Below are positions 1 to 12,806 of a stretch of 64,000 nucleotides of DNA, piece by piece. Within the stretch, counting starts at the first letter, position 1. Each line of letters begins with the position of its first letter. Origin of the DNA: Sambucus nigra. Taxonomy: Eukaryota > Streptophyta > Magnoliopsida > Dipsacales > Adoxaceae. The notes under the pieces were generated by a model that saw nothing but the letters and a program-made list of their open reading frames with translations, searched no databases and was not told the origin of the DNA. The position numbers and the translations under genes are program-made. The stretch covers positions 146,911,405 to 146,975,404 of the forward strand of contig OX422221.1 of the NCBI GenBank assembly GCA_949130495.1, given 5' to 3'.

Positions 1-399
1 TATCGAGATTTAAAGTCCAGTGTTTGTAACTAGGGAAAATGAATGTGGGAGTCATGGGAGAAGACAACTGGAACCTTATTGAACAAGAAATCAAATATTA
101 CATCTATGATCAAATCTCTCAGCGACTTTCATTTCTCAATTACTTAAAGAATTAGGTTCATTCTCGAGTTGCTTCATGGTTGAGAACCTACCGACGAAAT
201 GTTCGATAGAGAGATATCCCGAAGGGGGCCACGATCTTCGATATTTTGGCCCTAAAAGATAGAGTGACTCTGAATGTTGAAATTTTAGTTGTAGACAACC
301 TATACAAGTACCACTCCAAGAACCTCCTTATTTCCCTATCACTAACTCGTTCACCATAAACCCTAGGTTATGCTCCGAGTACCGATCTAGAGGCCACTA

Positions 400-1660
400 G
401 GCGTGCATCGAGTCGCATTTGACTATAGTTGACTTTCTCGTCTGAATGGAATCTCAATGAATCTTCGAAGAGATCTTAATCTCCTTTCCAATGGTCCACC
501 CCATGTGTGAATCAGCGGTATGATTTAGACGAATGGTTCATTTCACTATTAAAAATTGATTTAGAGGCCACCGAGCGCTCCTAGGCGCATTTAACTCCAA
601 TCAAAATTATCGATTGGGAGGAAGCTTAATGAATCTTAGAAGATCTCTAAATTCCCTTTCCAAAGGTCCACCTCATTCATGAATTAACCTTATGATTTAT
701 ACGAGCAATACATTTAACTATCAAAAATAGATTTAGAGGCCACCAGGCACTCCTAGGCCCCATTTGACTCAGATCAACTTTATTACCCGAGGAGAATCTA
801 AATGAATATTTGAGGATCTCTAAATCCCCTTTCCAATAATCCACCCCATGTACGAATCGGCCTTATAGTATGGAATAATGGCCCATTTTACCTCAAAAAC
901 TGATTTAAAGGAATTTGAATCTTGTTTCCAATCTTCCTCTATGTGTGTGAATCAACCGTATGCTTCAGAAGAACGACCTGCTTCCCTATAAAAAATTGAT
1001 CTATAGTTTACCAGGCGCTCCCGAGACCCATTTGACTCCGAGCAACTTTCTCCCATGAGAAGAAGCTCAATGAATCTTCAAAGGGCTCTGAATCCACCTA
1101 ACAACACTCCACCTTACGCATGAATTAGCTTCATATTAAGGTCGAATGGTCTGTTTTACTCCAAAAATTGATTTAGAGGCCACTAAGTGATCTCGAGCCT
1201 CTTTCGACTCCGATCAAATCTCTAACTTAAGCTAATCTCAATTAATCTTTAAAGATTTCTAAATCACCTTTCCAATGGTCCACCATGTGTGTGAATTAGC
1301 ATGTCGATACGAACGAACTATCCATTTTAGTCTGACGGGTCGCGAGGTGCTTCGTGGCCCATTTGACCTTCGTCAATTCTCTTTACTAAATGAAGTTGAA
1401 TGAAATCTCAAAAGGCACTGAATACCCTTTCCAATTGTTCATCCCGTGCATAAATCTTCCTTACGGTTTGAACAAATGATTTGTTTTCCTCTGAAAACAT
1501 CCTGTCTATAACCAACGAGTATTTTCGAGCTCCATTTGACCTTGATCAACTCCCAAACTTGGGAGTTGCTCAATTGATTCTTAAAAGGATCTGAATACCC
1601 TTTCAAATGCTCCGCCCTGTGTGTGATTCTTACTTATGGTTCGCATTTTATGACCTTTTA
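400..1660 (+). repeat. diverged tandem sub-repeats of about 165-175 bp inside the 5' LTR
   Basis: About eight units recur, each with a CCTTTCCAATGGTCCACC-like phrase (near 483, 655, 829, 925, 1268, 1427, 1593), then a GTGTGAATCAGC-like phrase, a TTGATTTAGAGGCCACC phrase and a CATTTGACTC phrase. Units are 70-85 % alike by eye. The 3' LTR has only about three such units (26740-27250), so the array has changed size between copies. Confidence 0.75.
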
Positions 1661-1702
1661 TTGAAAAACTTATCTCGATCTGCTGAATGGCACCCTTAGG
1701 AC

Positions 1703-1747
1703 CCTGCCTATCGGTAGTGTGCCTGAGGGGCTATGCCGATAGGCAGG
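1703..1747 (+). promoter_or_regulatory. 12-bp-arm hairpin just upstream of the LTR TATA box
   Basis: Arms CCTGCCTATCGG (1703-1714) and CCGATAGGCAGG (1736-1747) are perfect inverted repeats around a 21-base loop, ending about 35 bases before the TATA box. Related copies lie at 27314 (right arm decayed), 25923-26050 and 21948-21983. A role in promoter control is inference. Confidence 0.6.
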
Positions 1748-1782
1748 TCCAGGACCATGCATATCGACAACACCCTTGGCCA

Positions 1783-1790
1783 TATAAATA
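1783..1790 (+). promoter_or_regulatory. TATA box of the Ogre/Tat-like 5' LTR
   Basis: TATAAATA is followed by GAGGCC. The matching copy in the 3' LTR is at 27393-27400 (TATAAATAGAGCCC). Conservation between LTRs and position downstream of the hairpin support a core promoter with transcription starting about 30 bases further on. Confidence 0.65.
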
Positions 1791-2389
1791 GAGGCCATGA
1801 ACTCACTTTGAAACGCATACTTTAACATCCCTCTCAGCAATTGAGAGGTCATTCTCTATAATTCAGAGTTGTTTCCTTCCTATAAATCCCATTTCCCACA
1901 TTCCACTCCATCCTTTTCATACTTAATTTAGTGAATTCCCCCCATCTCCTCATACCACCTTCATCTCATTACAAGATCAACTTCAAGTATTCATAAGGAG
2001 GCCCAATTCTACATCATTCTCACTAAATTATCTTATTTTAGTACTAGTTGATTTATTTATGCTTTAGCACTTTAGTTCATTGCATCACGTACATTAATAT
2101 CAAAGATTTATTAGTAGTATTTTCACACACTCTATTTCATAAAAAACCCAAAAACAAGAAAATGAGGGTTTATCTATAAATTCCAAAAGAGAGACTCTCA
2201 CTGCACATTATCACTCTTAAAGCACGTTTATCTCCACACACATATAAGACAAATCCACCGTTTAATTTATGGATTAAACCATCCCCCATGTTATATTTGA
2301 CCTACGTGGAATTTGATGCCCTTTGGGATACCTAGGCGTGAATCCCGAGACTCGAGTTCTTCCTTATACGCATTTTTAATTTTGTTTTC

Positions 2390-2391
<2 letters not shown>

Positions 2392-2425
<34 letters not shown>
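2392..2425. repeat. (AT)n microsatellite in the 5' LTR
   Basis: A pure AT dinucleotide run. The matching place in the 3' LTR (34292-34364) is longer and is where a 6-kb insertion interrupts that LTR. Confidence 0.95.
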
Positions 2426-2426
<1 letters not shown>

Positions 2427-2969
2427 TTAATGAATGGCATATTTTTTCATGCTTGTGTTTTGTCCGTTACATACGTTCGTTCTTTCATAGCGACTTATGA
2501 TTCGACGAACACTCACATTATATTTAAAATTATTATTTTTGGGAACACTCTTATGTATGAATTCACTATGTCCTTTTCCATGACGTGACTTGAACGATTC
2601 CATTATCTAGTTATATTATGAACATAAGCACACACTTCACGGAGTCTAACATGAGAAGATTAACACATTCTCATAAGAGACCAAAATGGTGGGATGGGTG
2701 CCTAACACCTTCCCATTTGGTAACTTAGTTCCGGATCTTTGAGCTACTTGGTTTCTCAAGTATAAATATTGTCCTTGATCTCATTCTCTCGAGGCGGCAA
2801 CATTTATTTTTCCTGTTTTTGGCAAAATAGGCTGGAGGCTCTATCTCTACATATTATCCCACATTGACAACGACCATGCACCCCGAGAAAGGATGCAATA
2901 TGGCGTGCATGTAGAAGGGAACCCTCGGAAAAGAGAAAGAAAGGGGGAGGCCTATAGGGATGGACATAG

Positions 2970-2987
2970 TGGCGACTCTACTCGGGA
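2970..2987 (+). promoter_or_regulatory. primer binding site, Ogre/Tat type
   Basis: TGGCGACTCTACTCGGGA begins four bases after the LTR end. From memory, Ogre/Tat-group elements have a site of this form complementary to the 3' end of a tRNA (reported as tRNA-Arg). A tRNA match was not computed. Confidence 0.65.
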
Positions 2988-3503
2988 CTTATTTTAAGAG
3001 GACTAGACTCTAGTTCTGCATGGGTTTTATTCTTTTCCACATGTGTGCATATGCTCCTACCTGTATGTTCCCTTTACTCCTCTATTTACTTTTTGTGTAT
3101 ATCTACCTAATGCTCATATTTATCATGCTCCCTCCCCATGTATATATCACTTTTTACTCATGTATACACTTCACACACTTGTATATACTCTCCTACTTCG
3201 ATACATAACTTAGATTATCCAGGCTTAGGCTTTACTAGCACACACCCACACTTCTCACACTTTTATACATCTCCATGCTCACTTACACATATCAAACACC
3301 ACTTGTAGTTAATCCATGTATAGGCTCACTACCACACATACTTATTTGTAAATATTCACATGTCACTCACTCACATGTATATATCCATGCTTACCTATCA
3401 CCATGTCTAATATAGTCTTCATGCTCCATACTAGGTTTACTTTTCATAATATTGGTCCCTCATTTGTATAGTACTCTCTTTACTCATAATGCAAATAAAA
3501 ATA

Positions 3504-3505
3504 CT

Positions 3506-3537
<32 letters not shown>
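3504..3537. repeat. (CT)n followed by (GC)n microsatellite
   Basis: A CT dinucleotide run (3504-3528) passes directly into GCGCGCGCG (3529-3537). Confidence 0.95.
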
Positions 3538-4238
3538 TGCTCCATAATATATTAATTCAGACTCACACATTTTTGCACACTACATCACCAAGATGATGCT
3601 AATATTGACTAAAATTTTGTCACGAACTGGAGGGTCACTTTATGATGGGTGTCGGTCCTACGGGGCAAAGTTTTCCTAAGCAATATGACTCATTTACATT
3701 GTCCTCATACCTTCGGAATATATCAAACGGTTCCCGTCGCATCGTACTGCTTGAGCGAACTCACGATGAGAGGTATATACCAGGAAATTCATTCACGTAC
3801 GCCGAGTATATGGAATTATCTCACACACATACCGTCCCCATGAGGTATAGCATGAAGCAATTAGCGTACACTTAGGTACATCAAATGGCTTGTCCACACG
3901 CACCGATGAATGATTGCCCTTATAGGTAGATGTATATCGTGGAAGTCACGCTAAAGGGGGGAACCCTTCCACTGACTTCATAAACCTCATGTAGGCGTCA
4001 AACCTAAGGAATTCATACTTAGTTTGTCGGTTACCATGGGAAACTCTGCCAAAATTTTGGGTCGACATACCGCCGGAAGTTTTGCGCTATTTCACCTTTT
4101 TTTCAAAACAGGTACCCATCTATGAGCCTGAAAACAAGTCAAGCCATGTCTTACATATTTTCAAACCCTATTTTCCCAGGCTCGGATCATGTCCAACATT
4201 TTTTTAGCATTTAGGCAAACCTAATACAAGTGAAAACC

Positions 4239-4367
<129 letters not shown>

Positions 4368-4629
4368 TGCTGAGATTCTTCTCCTTTCTCCCTCCTTTTC
4401 AAATACCAAAAATACCAAAAACATTTTTTCTCCTCCTTCCAAAGTACCAAAATTTTTCTCTCCCCTTCTTTCGAAAATAAATTTGAACAGTTTTTCCTCT
4501 CAGGCCAATTGCATACCCGATTTTGTCTTTACTCCCTATTGGCTTTGGTCTTCCGTCAAACTGCCTCTAAGCTCTGCCGGTTCTTCTACTACTTCATTCG
4601 TATTTTGGATTTACTTACACAAGCTCTTC

Positions 4630-6130
4630 ATGGAGAACATTGACCAAGCAGCGAATGTGCAGTCCGATCTGATGGCCATTTAAGCCCAATTCATTGCCAA
4701 GAAATGCAGCGACATCGGGCCCAAATTCTTAAAGAACTCGAGGTTCTATTTTCTCGTGCTATGGGTCCACCTGCTCCCCACCTGTCTGGGTCCCAAAAAA
4801 GTATCATTATGCTCCGCATGCGCCACCAACTAATGGGCTGCGAGAGGATCAACTCCCGATTCTGAACCATGCCCAATAATGGGATAATCTTTTAGTGCCC
4901 ATGGATCCCAAAGAGAAGGAACTGAATAAGGTCAAGAAAGACCTCAAACTACAATCGAAGAAGTTTGACCAATTCAAGATATCTGGGAACTATAGGGATT
5001 ATGCCCATATGTCTCCTTATCCCCAAGCTAGACTGCCAGAGAAGTTAAACATGCTAGATATCGAGAAATTATGGAGAAATTAGACCCCCAATTGTGCATC
5101 TCTGAAGCTATCACCAATCCATGAACCTTCTTGGTGCCTCTCAAGATATAATAGCCCAGATGTTTCAGCATAATTTGAAACAAATCCCCCCTAGTGGGTT
5201 TTTTTCCTTGGATAATCGAGAATCCATAGAAGGGAGGATGTCGCCCAAAAATTCATGTCTCGGTACAAGTATAATTAGGAGCTAGAGGTTACACATCGAG
5301 ATCTAGAGCTTCTTAATAAAAATCCTGGGGAGACAGTTAGTAGCTTCATAGGAAGCTCGAGAGAGAAAGATGCCACTATGACCAATAGACCCTCCGAGGA
5401 GGAACAAGTCCATATTGTGAAGAAGAACTTTTGACCTCATATTCGAGCATCCATAGGAGAATAGTGTTACACACATTTTCAAGCCCTTCAAGAGGCTGGT
5501 GCAGAAATTGAGGAAATCATTACTAACTTGGAATCTAAACCACAAAAAATGACTGGAAAGTTGACTCCTTGAAAGTATGAGAAGCCTGCTGGTTCTACAG
5601 TCTCAACCATTAACAATATTTCCCAACCCTCTACTTTTTGGGCACCCAAAAGTCGCCCTAATCCTGCCAAAAAATAATACACCGAGCTTCATGCTCCCCT
5701 ATCCAAAGTCTACCAAGCCCTGTTAAGGCGAAACCTCATCAAACCCTTGGATCCCCATCCATTACCAAATCCACTCCCTAGAAAATTCGAACTCGATGAC
5801 CATTATGATTTCTACTAATCCACAGGTCACACCACAGACCAATGCTTCCACCTCATAAATGTAATCCAAAGCCTATTGATCGTGGTATCTTCATCCCACC
5901 AGCTAATCTTAAACCCAATACCACTCATAACCCACTTTTAGAACATAGAAATGTCATCTTTCTAGTAAGTGACCTAAAATTTGACCCATGTACTCAAATT
6001 ATGCCTAACAAATCAACCATCATCCCCACAGTCTCACTTAAACCCCTCACGGTTTGGCCATCTTTTCTCCTACACCTTACATGCTTCGTCGATCAAGGTT
6101 TGTCACTCCTTATGAGGTCTTGAATTATTT
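4630..6130 (+). pseudogene. gag: decayed gag of the Ogre/Tat-like element
   Basis: Gag would form the particle that packages the element RNA. The frame opens MENIDQAA at 4630, like Ogre gag N-termini, but stops after 17 codons. Recognisable blocks follow in shifting frames: LPEKLNMLDIEKL (about 5027-5065), a capsid-like stretch EDVAQKFMSRYKYN then ELEVTHRDLELL (about 5237-5315), and a GHTTDQCFHL zinc-knuckle-like tail (about 5826-5856). Several stops and frameshifts interrupt them, so no functional product is possible. Family assignment rests on block order and spacing remembered for Tat-lineage gags. The preserved word order makes a chance ORF unlikely. Confidence 0.7.
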
Positions 6131-6599
6131 CTCACACCTGATCTGAGGGGAAGGCATGGAGTTATAGGTTTTGTTTAACCAACTCTTAGAGTTCAGGCCA
6201 AAATTTCCCATTGGGATGATCGTTGATTGTTAGAAATTCAATGGCTTGTTCATGGAATCCCGAAAATTAGTTGGGGAATCGGATGGATGGGTAGTACCCA
6301 TTGAAGAAGTTAGTATAGATGATACTTTAAAAACCGCGGTCGATATGTTTTGACATACAAGTGAAATCTATAGCATCTTTGAGTTGCTCACTACTTTGAA
6401 GCTTCAGGGATGGTTAGTCCCTTCATTCCTTTACTTCCCCGATGAGTGCAAAGACTTATACGATGAAGTCGTTGAGGTAATCGAATGTTTTTATTACATT
6501 TGGCAAGCGAACATAGTTGCCACCAGATAAGGGGATGATATTGACAGCTCAGATAATGAACCAAGTCAGGAATAAGTTAGACCAGTAGACAACCTGTGT

Positions 6600-7345
6600 G
6601 GAATGATATCCATCGAAGATCTATTGAGAGAAATTAATAAGGTGTCCATTCAACCCGAGGTAGATAAAGCCACGGGATTCTATTTCTTTTTCACTATGAA
6701 CCACATGACCAGATCAGGGAGACACTATAAAGATTCAAATCCTCAGTCTGTAGGTGTGGATAAAGGAAAGGGAGTTACCGACGAACTTCTAATGCCAAAA
6801 GTAACCATCGAAGAAAGTAAAGTCCTAGATGAGCGTAAGAAGATCCAAGCCAATATCACCCTATGGGGACTCTTCATGTCCTCTAAGTTTCACCAAAATG
6901 CCTTGATAAAACTCTTCACATGACCCTAGTCCCTCCTTCCAGTACTCTTGAAAAATTTGTAAATATGGTTGGTTACCTGACCTCTTCTAGAATCCTTTCC
7001 TTTTTTGAAGAGGAGATACCAAAGTTCGGCCCAAATCATAGTTATGATCTCAAAATCTCCGTCGAAGTCTTGGGAAAGACAAACGTACTTTCAATTATCG
7101 ACAATGGATCTACTCTCAATGTCTGTCCTCTTAAAACCTTTATTTTTTTACGACTGAAAGTCACTGCTCTCAGTTCTACCGCTGCTATCGTGCGTGCTTA
7201 TGACAACACCCGCCGAGAAATAATGGGGTCCATAAAACTCACACTAGAGGCTGGCCCTATCAACCTTGGCACTGCATTCCAATTCATTGACATACTTACA
7301 TGCTTCAATCTACTCCTTGGATGTCCATAGCTTCACATCATTCGA
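6600..7345 (+). pseudogene. decayed aspartic protease region of the Ogre/Tat-like pol
   Basis: The open frame 6920-7330 holds the retroviral-type protease core: a hydrophobic strand ending in the active-site block IIDNGSTLNVCP (about 7096-7131), a flap-like AYDNTRREIMGSI (about 7197-7236) and the terminal LLGCP (about 7316-7330). The D-N-G-S active site instead of D-T/S-G is the form I associate with Ogre/Tat proteases. The upstream frame 6603-6923 is probably the gag-protease linker. The core reads through without a stop, but the flanks carry stops, so the precursor cannot be made. It would normally cleave the element polyprotein. Confidence 0.75.
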
Positions 7346-8259
7346 GGAGTATCATCTTCCCTTTATTAGAAACTGAAGTTCTTTGCCAAAGGCCAGGTTA
7401 TCATCATATTGAGGGACGATGATAGTACAAATAATGGCATCACTAGCAATCTAGTATTGGAAAACCATTATGGGATGAATGACATGATCTTCTCTGGTGT
7501 CACAATTGATTCACTTACCCTCTTAGCAGGGGACAATTTCAAAGATTGAGTCTTTCCAACACATGTCCCTCATGGCAATGTCAATTTTATTCAGATGTTC
7601 AAGAACATGCACTTCATGCCTAGAATGGGGCTAGGGCGACTCTAGAAAGGGATCCATGAGCCCATAATCCTGAAGGAGGCCTCCCCCTATGTGGCCTAGG
7701 TTACCAAACTTCACTGGATGAATTCAAAATGCTCCATCTACAAAGACTAAAAAAAGCTTGATAGATGAAAAAATGATCTCAGGAGACTCTTTGAATGAAA
7801 GATTTATGAAGGAGGGTGAAGACTTCCCCTTCTGGGATTTCCCAGTACCGTGGTATGACCATATGAATGAGGGTTGGAAATATTTTTTTAAGACAATAAC
7901 TCTTGGGCCGAGGACTACAAACATAAAGTGCCACCTCTAGCCATGAAAGTCGTGATAATTACCCAAGACTCTGAGGAAAGTGATTTTGAAGTCTTATTCC
8001 ACTTCAAGGCACTGAGGCTGAGTCTCTGCATGATTCATTCAGATGCCACGCCATATGACCCATCCACTCAAATCAAAGATGTTGATATGCCTCTCCTCAA
8101 CTGGAATGTCGTATCAGTCCAACCTGCTCCAATTCAACCCAACCCTGATGTTTACCCTATTATAGTCTCTTCACCTATTGTTGTTTGACCTTTTCTTGAT
8201 ATCAATGTAATTGAGACCTCTTTTGATGAGACTTTGAAGTTATTTTTCTTGAAAAGGAA

Positions 8260-9830
8260 ATGTATCTTATTGTGCCTTACATTAATTATCTTGAATCTAA
8301 TCAACCCTTTGATGATGATGATTTCACAAATGAACAGTTTTTAACTCATCTAAATAAGGATAATAACAAACAGCATAACCGCATTCATATTAATTATAAT
8401 AAGACTATTGTTATTAATCCTATTTTTAGTAGCCATGAGAGAGAGATTAAGATAGGGTCCATACTTAACGAGCATGAGCGTGCACAATTTGAAGAACTAC
8501 TGAAAAGAATCTGTGGACGTCCTCTCATGGTCCTACGATGACATGCCCGATATGGACCGACAAATAGCTCAGCATGAGATCCCAACATTCTCAACATTCA
8601 AGATGTTTAAATAAAAGCTAAGGAAACTCTGTGTCGAATGGTCTCTCAAAGTCAATGAGGGAGTGGTCAAATAGTTGAATGCGGGTTTCATCTGCGTAGA
8701 TGAATACACAACATGTCTCGCCCATATTCTCCTCATGCTAAAGTTGGGAGGAAAAATTTGTATGTCCTTCGACTTTCAGGATTCGAACAAACCATCCCCA
8801 AATGATGATTACCCGTTACTAAGCATTGACATGAGCATGAAAAACATGGCTATCCATTACCTCAAGTCATTTGTTGATGGATTCATCGAATATAACCAGA
8901 TCAAGATGCACCCTGGCCATCAGGAGAAAACTTCCTTCATCACCCTATAGGGAAACATTTACTATACTTTCATGCCATTCAGACTCAAGAATGTCGAGGC
9001 TACCTACTAAAGGGATACCACAACCATCTGACAAGACCATATCCATAAGTGGGTAGAAGTCTACGTAGATGACATAATCATAAGTTTAAGACTCAAGAAG
9101 ATCATATTCCCTTCCTCTAAAAGTTCTTCCAGTGACTGCGATAATACAAGATGCGGCTAAATCTATGGAAATGTGTTTTAGCATCATAAAAGGAAAATTA
9201 TTGGGATTCATTATCAGTGAAAAGAGAATCTAAGAAGACCTTGCCAAGATGAAGGCCATACATGAGATTCCACCATTACAGATGGAGAAGGAAGTCCGAG
9301 GATTCATTGTTAAACTATATTACATCAGTCGATTCATCAGCCATCTGACCTCCATTTGCGAACCTATTTTTAAACTCCTTCGAAAAGACTCAATCAAGTT
9401 TTGGAATGAGGTATTCTAAGAAGACCTCTGGTGCTCATGCCTCCACATCCAAGTGTCCCTATCCTATTATACTTAACCATCATAGATACCGTAAAAGGGG
9501 CTTTATTATCCCAAATACATTGAAGAATCTAGCAAGGAAAGAGCCATCTATTATGCCAGTCAGAAGTTAGACGAATACGAAGTCATCTACACTGCTTTGG
9601 AGAAAGCATGTGTCTTACTGATCTAGGTCAAACTGAAGTTGGGGCACTACATGCTTTCCTTACCCATTAGACTAGTATCCCAAATAAACCCCGTTAATTA
9701 CCTACTAGAATAACTTACTTTGTCTAGCCGAATGGGCCGTTATTTGATGTTATTAGTCGAATTCGATATTATGTACATCACGCGCAAGGTTATGAAAAGG
9801 AGATCCATCTCATACTACCTTATTGATTAC
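8260..9830 (+). pseudogene. decayed reverse transcriptase and first RNase H of the Ogre/Tat-like pol
   Basis: Motifs appear in order across several frames and stops: CMSFDFQDSNKPSPNDDYPL (about 8758-8820, RT palm entry), SFVDGFIEYNQIKMHPGHQEKTSF (about 8866-8936, written here as a landmark), and the catalytic YVDDII (9061-9078). RNase H follows with AIYYASQKLDEYE (about 9547-9585) and ALEKACVLL (about 9595-9621). At least eight stops or shifts are visible. The enzyme would copy element RNA into DNA and degrade the template. The 7346-8259 segment between protease and RT has partial open frames (7928-8188) that look like the usual connecting region. Confidence 0.75.
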
Positions 9831-9894
9831 ACTATGTAAGGAACATACATTTTGCATCTTTGAATTCAAAAATTAAGACATCATTTGCACCTCT

Positions 9895-10340
9895 GTGGAG
9901 GATCTCAGATGGAAAATGTTCTTTGATGGAGCTACCAACAAGAAAGGATACGACATTGGGATACTCCTAATCGCTCTTAATGACTCTCATACCCCCATTG
10001 CCAATAATCTAGACTTCCATGCACCAACAAAATGAATGAGTATGAGGCATGTACTGTAGGACTCAAAATTCTCCTTTAAGAAAGGAATCCTACACCTAGA
10101 CATCTACCGAGACTCTAATCTCATCGTCAAAGAAATCCTCGGGAAATGGAAATTCAAATACAAGAAGTTCCTACCCTTTCATGCCCACCTAGAACAGTTA
10201 GCCTCCCATTTCAAAGATGTCACCTCCCACTACCTGCCTCTCACAAAGAATAATCTAGCTAACGCCCTTATAACCCTGGCTTCTATGGTCAATTTTCTTG
10301 GGGGAATAACAATTGTCCCTCTTTTGGTTCAGAAATAAGT
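9895..10340 (+). pseudogene. second (archaeal-type) RNase H domain of the Ogre/Tat-like pol
   Basis: After the first RNase H a new domain starts with WKMFFDGATNKKG (about 9910-9948), continues with IYRDSNLIVKEILGKWK (about 10102-10152) and ends NNLANALITLASM (about 10249-10287). A duplicated, archaeal-type RNase H between the classical RNase H and integrase is a hallmark of the Tat lineage, so this supports the classification. It contains stops and a frameshift near 10035. Confidence 0.7.
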
Positions 10341-10479
10341 TATGCCCACCCACTGCTTCCACATTGAGTTCGTCGTTGAGGAAGATTCCAACATGGATAG
10401 GTTATAGTACTATGACATTTGGGTCCTCCTCAAACATGGTAGGTATCCTTAAGATGTAGATAAGAAAGATCGTGAGACC

Positions 10480-11610
10480 CTTCACAAATTGGTTACCTAG
10501 TATATTATCTTTGATAACGTGCTTTTCAAGAAAAACTTCGATGAAACTCATTTGCGTGGCATATCAAGGGTTGATGTTGAAAAAATGATGTAAAAGATCC
10601 GTAGTGGGGAATGAAGGACCCACATGAATGGTCATATGCTTGCTAAGAAAAATATATATCAGGGGTATTATTGGACCACAATGGTTTAAGATTACACCGC
10701 CTATGTTCGAAGATGCCTTAAATGCCAACAGTTTTCCAATCTGTAACGCTTGCCTCCTCGATAACTATACAACATGACCTATCCCTAGACTTTCTCCATT
10801 TAGGGAATTGACATCTAGGGAAGGTTACTACCAAATGTTCAAACGATCATAAACTCATCCTGGTCACCATTGATTACTTCACCAAATGTGTTAAAGTTGA
10901 GTCATACGTAGTACTAAATGCCAAGAAAAGGGCCAAATTCATCATAAAGAACATCATCCGTTGATACGAAGTTCCACAGGAGTTGGTATAAGATAATAGA
11001 CTTTACTTCAAAGACGAGGTCACAAAATTAGTCGATTAGTATGGGATTCCAAGACACAAATCTTCTCCCTATCGAACCCAAACCAATGGTGCTATAAAAT
11101 ACGCTAATAAAAGCCTTAAAACCATCATTGGTAAGATGACCAGGAGTTGTAGATATTGGGTCGATCGGATCTTTATGCCCTATGGGGCTACCGAACTTCA
11201 ATCAGAAAACCTAATGGGGATACACCTTATTCTCTGGTGTATGGCATGGAAGCTGTACTACCCATCGAGGTAGAATTACCTTCCCTACACGTCATACTTG
11301 AGAGAAAAGTCAGCGAAGCAAAATGACATCAGAGCCACTTTAAAGAAGTATAACTGTCAGATTAAAAGGGACTTAAGGCTCTATGCCATATACATGGTTA
11401 TCATGGTGTCGAGGAAGGATACCTTGCCCTCTGTGAAGTAGTAGAACCCATCTGGCACCCTAGAGGGAAATTCAAACCAACTTGGAGCAGTTGGCCCCAA
11501 CATCGTAAAGAAAATTCTATTAGGCGTAGCCGCTATGTTCATAGACCTCGACAAAAAATAGATGGCACATCTAGTCAACCTTGACCGTCTCAAAACAATT
11601 TACTCTTGGT
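10480..11610 (+). pseudogene. decayed integrase of the Ogre/Tat-like pol
   Basis: A zinc-binding HHCC-type N-terminus is visible as the HMLAKKNIYQGYYW block (about 10635-10675) and CLKCQQFSN (about 10714-10740). The catalytic core appears as FTKCVKVESYV (about 10878-10910), then YGIPRHKSSPYRTQTNGA (about 11040-11093). The C-terminus, NQLGAVGPNIVKKIL then AHLVNLDRLKTIYS, ends near 11607, as Tat integrases do. Stops include one inside the DN block near 10991. Integrase would insert the element DNA. This marks the end of pol. Confidence 0.75.
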
Positions 11611-12197
11611 CCGAAATCTCAATTCGCTACGACTCTACTCTTCCCCAATCTATTCTAAAAAAAATTCATCATTCCCCCTACCCATAACTACGTGGGACCT
11701 GATCCTCTCGAAAACATTTTTTTCCAAAATGAAACTCATGAAAATTTTCAAAACACCCAGAGCTACAGAGGCAGCATATACGCCATACATGGACACGGTC
11801 CCTTTCTTTTTCGTAAAATGATATTATTTTCAAACCTTCTAGAATGAAGGCCCATCTTATCATTTACATGAACAAAAGGATTATGTATGCATTATCAATT
11901 GGTATAAATATTTCAAATACAAGACTCATTAAGAGTCACACCAAAATATTATCAAATTTATTTTTATTTCCAATAAAGGAATAAATTTCCGTTACATGAA
12001 TTATTAATGAAGGGAGCTAAATAAACCACCCCCTTTCCACTGACAACACCATCTTAAACAAACCTAATCCTTAACATCTCCACGAAGATGATCCTAAACC
12101 ACGTAGAAAAACCTCAAAATCACCTAAGACACAAATTACCCTAGTTGCACAAATTGTTACCACATCTTCACATATATTGTCCTCAACTACCAGACAT
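11611..12197 (+). other. 3' untranslated stretch after pol, nothing recognised
   Basis: AT-rich sequence between the end of integrase and the large inverted duplication. Short open frames exist but have no motif or good start context. Confidence 0.5.
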
Positions 12198-12806
12198 GTA
12201 TCCCCACGTTCTTTACTTCCCTTTTGCTTAATTGGGCCTTAAGGGAAATTTTATTCTTATGGTTGAGTTCCCTTTAAGAATCACCCAAAACGATCCCCCG
12301 AGTGAGCTGCCTCCTCATTGCCCCATGATCCCCAATGCTATACCTAAAGACAAAAAAGCTCCCACACCCAAACCAGCTACTATTGCCAAAGGTCCTTCTA
12401 GCAAGGGGCCTTGAAAACCTCCCTCCAAGAAAACCAAAACATCTAAGAGTGGGACTTCTTAAAAATCAAAGTCCCTGCCCAAGTCCTAAGTTCTTAAAAT
12501 CAAACTATAAGAACTTAGGACTTGGGCAGGGACTTTGATTTTTAAGAAGTCCCACTCTTAGATGTTTTTGTTTTCTTGGAGGGAGGTTTTGAAGGCCCCC
12601 TGCTAGAAGGAACTTTGGAAATAGTGGCTGGTTTGGGTGTGGGAGCTTTTTTGTCTTTAGGTATAGCATTGGGGATCATGGGGCAATGAGGAGGCAGCTC
12701 ACTCGGGGGATCATTTTGGGTGATTCTTAAAGGGAACTCAACCATAAGAATAAAATTTCCCTTAAGTACCAATTAAGCAAAAGGGAAGTAAAGAACGTGG
12801 GGATAC
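12198..12806. repeat. large inverted duplication, 299-bp arms with an 11-bp centre
   Basis: The left arm (12198-12496) and right arm (12508-12806) are reverse complements with about nine mismatches (about 97 %), separated by AAATCAAACTA. Both arms encode the same proline/lysine-rich tail (NDPPSELPPHC, KDKKAPTPKP), on the + strand in the left arm and the - strand in the right arm. The right arm is the 3' end of the antisense gene at 12542-14072, so the left arm is an inverted copy of that gene end. Any transcript crossing it would fold into a nearly perfect 300-bp hairpin. Confidence 0.95.

Larger units (their letters stand above)
1..2966 (+). mobile_element. 5' LTR (left-truncated by the window) of an Ogre/Tat-like Ty3-gypsy element
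   Basis: This long terminal repeat is recognised because its right half reappears at 26740-28040 and 34365-34891 with roughly 85 % identity by eye, and both copies end in GATGGACA. It is followed within four bases by a primer-binding-like TGGCGACTCTACTCGGGA. LTRs of several kb, this style of primer site and the downstream gag-pol order fit the Ogre/Tat branch. It contains diverged sub-repeats, a hairpin, a TATA box, an (AT)n tract and many indels. The start lies outside the window, so length and target duplication cannot be checked. No host gene is seen inside. It may not pair with the 3' copy as one insertion, because the two differ in sub-repeat content. Confidence 0.75.
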
